Positions 61,349 through 64,000 of a stretch of 64,000 nucleotides of DNA are shown here, one piece after another. The position numbers were made by a program, and so were the translations under genes. How positions within the stretch are numbered: position 1 is the first letter of the stretch; every line of letters begins with the position of its first letter. This stretch comes from Tenacibaculum jejuense. GTDB taxonomy: Bacteria > Bacteroidota > Bacteroidia > Flavobacteriales > Flavobacteriaceae. The stretch covers positions 2,509,001-2,573,000 of the forward strand of contig NZ_LT899436.1 of NCBI RefSeq assembly GCF_900198195.1. Direction: 5' to 3'. The notes beneath the pieces are model-generated. The model was not told the DNA's origin. It was given only the letters and a program-made list of their open reading frames with translations, and ran no database searches.

Positions 61349-64000
61349 ATGAAAAAATTACCACTACTCCTATTCTTGTGGGTCATTTTCGGATATTCAC
61401 AAGAATACTTCCCCATAAATACAGGGGTAAAAACTTCCAAAAACACAACAACAGCATTTACAAATGCTACAATTTATGTCACACCCATAAATACTATTAA
61501 AAAAGGAACTTTAGTAGTAAAAGACGGAAAAGTCGTTAATGTTGGAAAACGAGTAAATATACCAAATGATGCAACTATCGTGGATTTGAAAGGTAAATTT
61601 ATTTATCCTTCTTTTATCGATATCTATTCTAGTTTTGGTATAGCTGAGCCAAAAAGAAATAGAAATTTTGGTAGATCACCACAATACGATGCTTCTAGAA
61701 AAGGATATTACTGGAACGATCATATTCGTCCTGAAACAAACCCTCATTCAGAATTTAAATTTGATCTAGGAAAAGCTAAAGCTCTAATAAATGCAGGCTT
61801 TGGTGTTGTAAATACGCATTCTGAAGATGGAATTATGCAAGGAAATGGACTTTTAGTTTCTTTAAGCCCTAACTCATCTGAAGCATATAGAGTTTTAAAT
61901 CCTAATACAACACATCATTTATCTTTTTCAAAAAGTAAAAAATCAGCTCAAAGCTATCCTACTTCTAAGATGGGCGCTATGGCATTATTACGTCAAACGT
62001 ATTTAGATGCAGATTGGTACGCTAAAGGAAATGCAAAAAATAAAGATTTATCATTAGAAGCTTTAAATCAGAAAAAAAACTTACCCCAAATTTTTAATGC
62101 AGGGAGTTATTTAGATGTTTTACGAGCAGATAAAATTGGTGATGAATTCGGAATTCAATATACTATTTTAGGTGGTGGTGATGAATTTGAAAGAATTAAT
62201 GATATTAAAAAAACCAATGCAACACTTATTATTCCTATTAACTTCAGGAAAGCTTATGATGTAAGTAATACCTTTTTAGCAGATGTCATTTCTTTACGTG
62301 ATATGCGTAAATGGAATCAAGAACCAAGCAATTTAGCTGTTTTAGCCAAAAATGGAGTTCCATTCGCACTTACAACACATAAATTAAAATCTCCTAAAGC
62401 CTTTAGAGCGAATTTAATGAAAGCCATAAAGTACGGTTTTGATAAAACTAAAGCTTTAGAAGCTTTAACAACAATTCCTGCTCAAATTTTACAAGAAACC
62501 AAAGTAGGAAACTTAAATACTGGTAGTTTTGCTAATTTTTTAATCACTTCAGGCGATATTTTTGATGTAAAAACAACAGTTTATGAAAACTGGACTTTAG
62601 GTCATAAAAATGTAATTAACGATATGGGAATTACAGATGTTACCGGAAACTATTCTTTAACTTCTAATGGAAAGAATTATGAGTTATTGATTTCTGGAAA
62701 AGGAAAAAAGCAAAAAGAAGAAGTTAAAAAAGGAAATAAGAAATTAAAATCAAACTTTGTTTTTAAAGACAATTGGATTCAATTATCTATTAATGACGAA
62801 AATAAATTTTTACGTTTAGTAGGTAAAATAGATCCTAATAAAGATTCTTTTAATGGAACAGGAGAAGATAACTCTGGTAATGCTGTAACATGGATAGCTA
62901 CAAAGAAGGAGACTAAATCAGAAAAAAAGAAAAAAGGAAAAAAATCTGATAAAAAAACTCCAGAAGTTGTTGCGGTTAGTTATCCTAATGTTGGTTTAGG
63001 AAACTCAGTAAAACCTAGTCAACAAACTATTTTAATTAAAAATGCTACAGTTTGGACTAGTGAAAACGATCAGGTTTTAAATAAGACTGATATATTAATT
63101 AAAGGAGGAAAAATTTCTCAAATTGGTAAAAATTTATCTGCACGTGGTGCAAAAACTATCGATGGAACTGGAAAGTTTGTAACTGCTGGAATTATTGATG
63201 AGCACTCGCATATTGCTACATCTGCAGTAAATGAAGCTGGACATAACTCTACTGCAGAAGTTACCATTGAAGATGTTGTTGATCCTGATGATATTAATAT
63301 CTATAGAAATTTAGCTGGTGGTGTTACTTCCATTCAAATTTTACATGGTTCTGCTAATCCAATTGGAGGACGTTCTGCAATCATCAAATTAAAATGGGGT
63401 GAAAATGCCAAAAATATGATTTATAAAAACTCTCCGAAGTTTATCAAATTTGCTTTGGGAGAAAATGTAAAACAATCAAATTGGGGAGATACACAAACTA
63501 TTCGTTTTCCACAAACAAGAATGGGAGTTGAACAAGTTTTTATCGATTATTTCCAACGTGCTAAAGAATACGAAGCTAAAAAGAAAAGCGGACAACCTTA
63601 TCGTAAAGATATTGAGCTAGAAACTATAGCTGAGATCATTAATAAAGAACGTTTTATTTCTTGTCACTCTTATGTACAGTCAGAAATTAATATGTTAATG
63701 AAAGTAGCTGAACAATTCAACTTCAACGTAAATACGTTCACACATATTTTAGAAGGTTATAAAGTTGCAGATAAAATGAAAGAACACGGAGTTGGTGGTT
63801 CTACTTTTGCAGATTGGTGGGGTTATAAATATGAAGTTAATGATGCTATTCCTTACAACTCTGCAATAATGCACAGACAAGGTGTTACTGTTGCCATTAA
63901 TTCAGATGACGCTGAAATGTCAAGAAGACTTAATCAAGAAGCTGCAAAAACTGTAAAATATGGAGGTTTAACAGAACAAGAAGCCTGGAGAACAGTTACT
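61349..64000 (+). CDS. Two-domain exported amidohydrolase (partial, runs off the right edge)
   Basis: The open frame starts with ATG at 61349 and has no stop within the window, so at least 884 codons are present and the 3' end is missing. A signal peptide (LPLLLFLWVIFGYS before QEYFP) leads a first amidohydrolase-like domain (about 35-440): ATIYVTPINTIKKG, KGKFIYPSFIDIYSS, then LTTIPAQILQ and ANFLITSGD. A Lys-rich linker region (about 450-540) follows, and then a second domain (about 560-884) starts with ATVWTSENDQVLNKTDILIKGG and GKFVTAGIIDEHSHIATS. The metal-binding HxH exists only in the second domain (HSH); the first has I-Y-S in its place. Later metal-site candidates HSYVQ and FTHILEG and the NSDDAE Asp follow in the second domain. 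Confidence 0.9.
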   Translation, partial: MKKLPLLLFLWVIFGYSQEYFPINTGVKTSKNTTTAFTNATIYVTPINTIKKGTLVVKDGKVVNVGKRVNIPNDATIVDLKGKFIYPSFIDIYSSFGIAEPKRNRNFGRSPQYDASRKGYYWNDHIRPETNPHSEFKFDLGKAKALINAGFGVVNTHSEDGIMQGNGLLVSLSPNSSEAYRVLNPNTTHHLSFSKSKKSAQSYPTSKMGAMALLRQTYLDADWYAKGNAKNKDLSLEALNQKKNLPQIFNAGSYLDVLRADKIGDEFGIQYTILGGGDEFERINDIKKTNATLIIPINFRKAYDVSNTFLADVISLRDMRKWNQEPSNLAVLAKNGVPFALTTHKLKSPKAFRANLMKAIKYGFDKTKALEALTTIPAQILQETKVGNLNTGSFANFLITSGDIFDVKTTVYENWTLGHKNVINDMGITDVTGNYSLTSNGKNYELLISGKGKKQKEEVKKGNKKLKSNFVFKDNWIQLSINDENKFLRLVGKIDPNKDSFNGTGEDNSGNAVTWIATKKETKSEKKKKGKKSDKKTPEVVAVSYPNVGLGNSVKPSQQTILIKNATVWTSENDQVLNKTDILIKGGKISQIGKNLSARGAKTIDGTGKFVTAGIIDEHSHIATSAVNEAGHNSTAEVTIEDVVDPDDINIYRNLAGGVTSIQILHGSANPIGGRSAIIKLKWGENAKNMIYKNSPKFIKFALGENVKQSNWGDTQTIRFPQTRMGVEQVFIDYFQRAKEYEAKKKSGQPYRKDIELETIAEIINKERFISCHSYVQSEINMLMKVAEQFNFNVNTFTHILEGYKVADKMKEHGVGGSTFADWWGYKYEVNDAIPYNSAIMHRQGVTVAINSDDAEMSRRLNQEAAKTVKYGGLTEQEAWRTVT

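Noticed and set aside
1..64000. tRNA, rRNA, insertion sequence, integrase or prophage genes
   Set aside because: I looked for cloverleaf-type sequences, transposase motifs and phage structural or recombinase genes and saw none. The horizontal-transfer signs in the effector locus are only variable-tip architecture.

Overview
The window is strongly AT-rich DNA from a member of the Bacteroidota, almost certainly the Flavobacteriaceae. A marine Tenacibaculum-like genome would fit, but the sequence does not prove a genus. The signs are Por-type (type IX) secretion C-terminal domains with SprB-like repeats, lipoproteins whose lipobox Cys is followed by Ser/Asp/Glu, a TonB-dependent receptor with an N-terminal carboxypeptidase-regulatory-like domain, DUF4252, DUF4856 and DUF2807 families, LytTR signalling, near absence of Shine-Dalgarno sequences, and several TAnnTTTG (-7) promoter elements. 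No tRNA, rRNA, CRISPR array, insertion sequence or integrase was seen.

Region 1 (about 1-30,700) is one long minus-strand block of exported giants. In transcription order it holds an outer-membrane beta-barrel-like protein (848 aa) and a 2630-aa protein. The 2630-aa protein starts with a TANFOR/fibronectin-type exported front half, continues with a zincin protease-like domain (H865, E866, H869, H876), and ends in three successive toxin-like modules: ParB-like, class I methyltransferase-like and PD-(D/E)XK nuclease-like. Next come a likely immunity gene (280 aa) and an overlapping pair of unknown small genes, one with a zinc ribbon. An overlapping three-gene operon follows (1566-aa exported protein, 700-aa multi-fibronectin protein, 3158-aa SprB-repeat adhesin with a type IX sorting domain), and finally a small type IX-sorted protein. 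I read this as a contact-dependent or secreted polymorphic effector locus next to its surface apparatus. It is the most interesting part of the window.

Region 2 (30,700-37,900) is mixed: a small lipoprotein, guaB (IMP dehydrogenase), a small DUF1842-like gene, a TPR histidine kinase with a LytTR response regulator and a small unknown gene just upstream, and a two-helix membrane protein.

Region 3 (37,900-47,600) reads as an iron-related uptake operon (DUF4856 lipoprotein, imelysin-like lipoprotein, HTTM membrane protein, TonB-dependent receptor) behind HMG-CoA lyase, a small zincin and a lipoprotein 5'-nucleotidase. Two promoters there share one layout: an AT-rich palindrome starts exactly 7 nt downstream of each -7 element and another lies upstream. 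These are candidate operators for a metal-responsive repressor.

Region 4 (47,600-61,300) holds two ECF sigma-factor operons. One runs with a membrane-anchored regulator and a DUF4097-like protein, the other with an anti-sigma-like protein and two DUF4252 proteins. Also here are a YhhN-like membrane protein, a DUF2807 protein, AlkB, an M1 aminopeptidase, an S41 peptidase, a DUF72 protein, a patatin-like phospholipase and a YCF48/BNR-repeat lipoprotein. The window ends inside a two-domain amidohydrolase (61,349 onwards) whose first domain has lost the metal-binding HxH motif.
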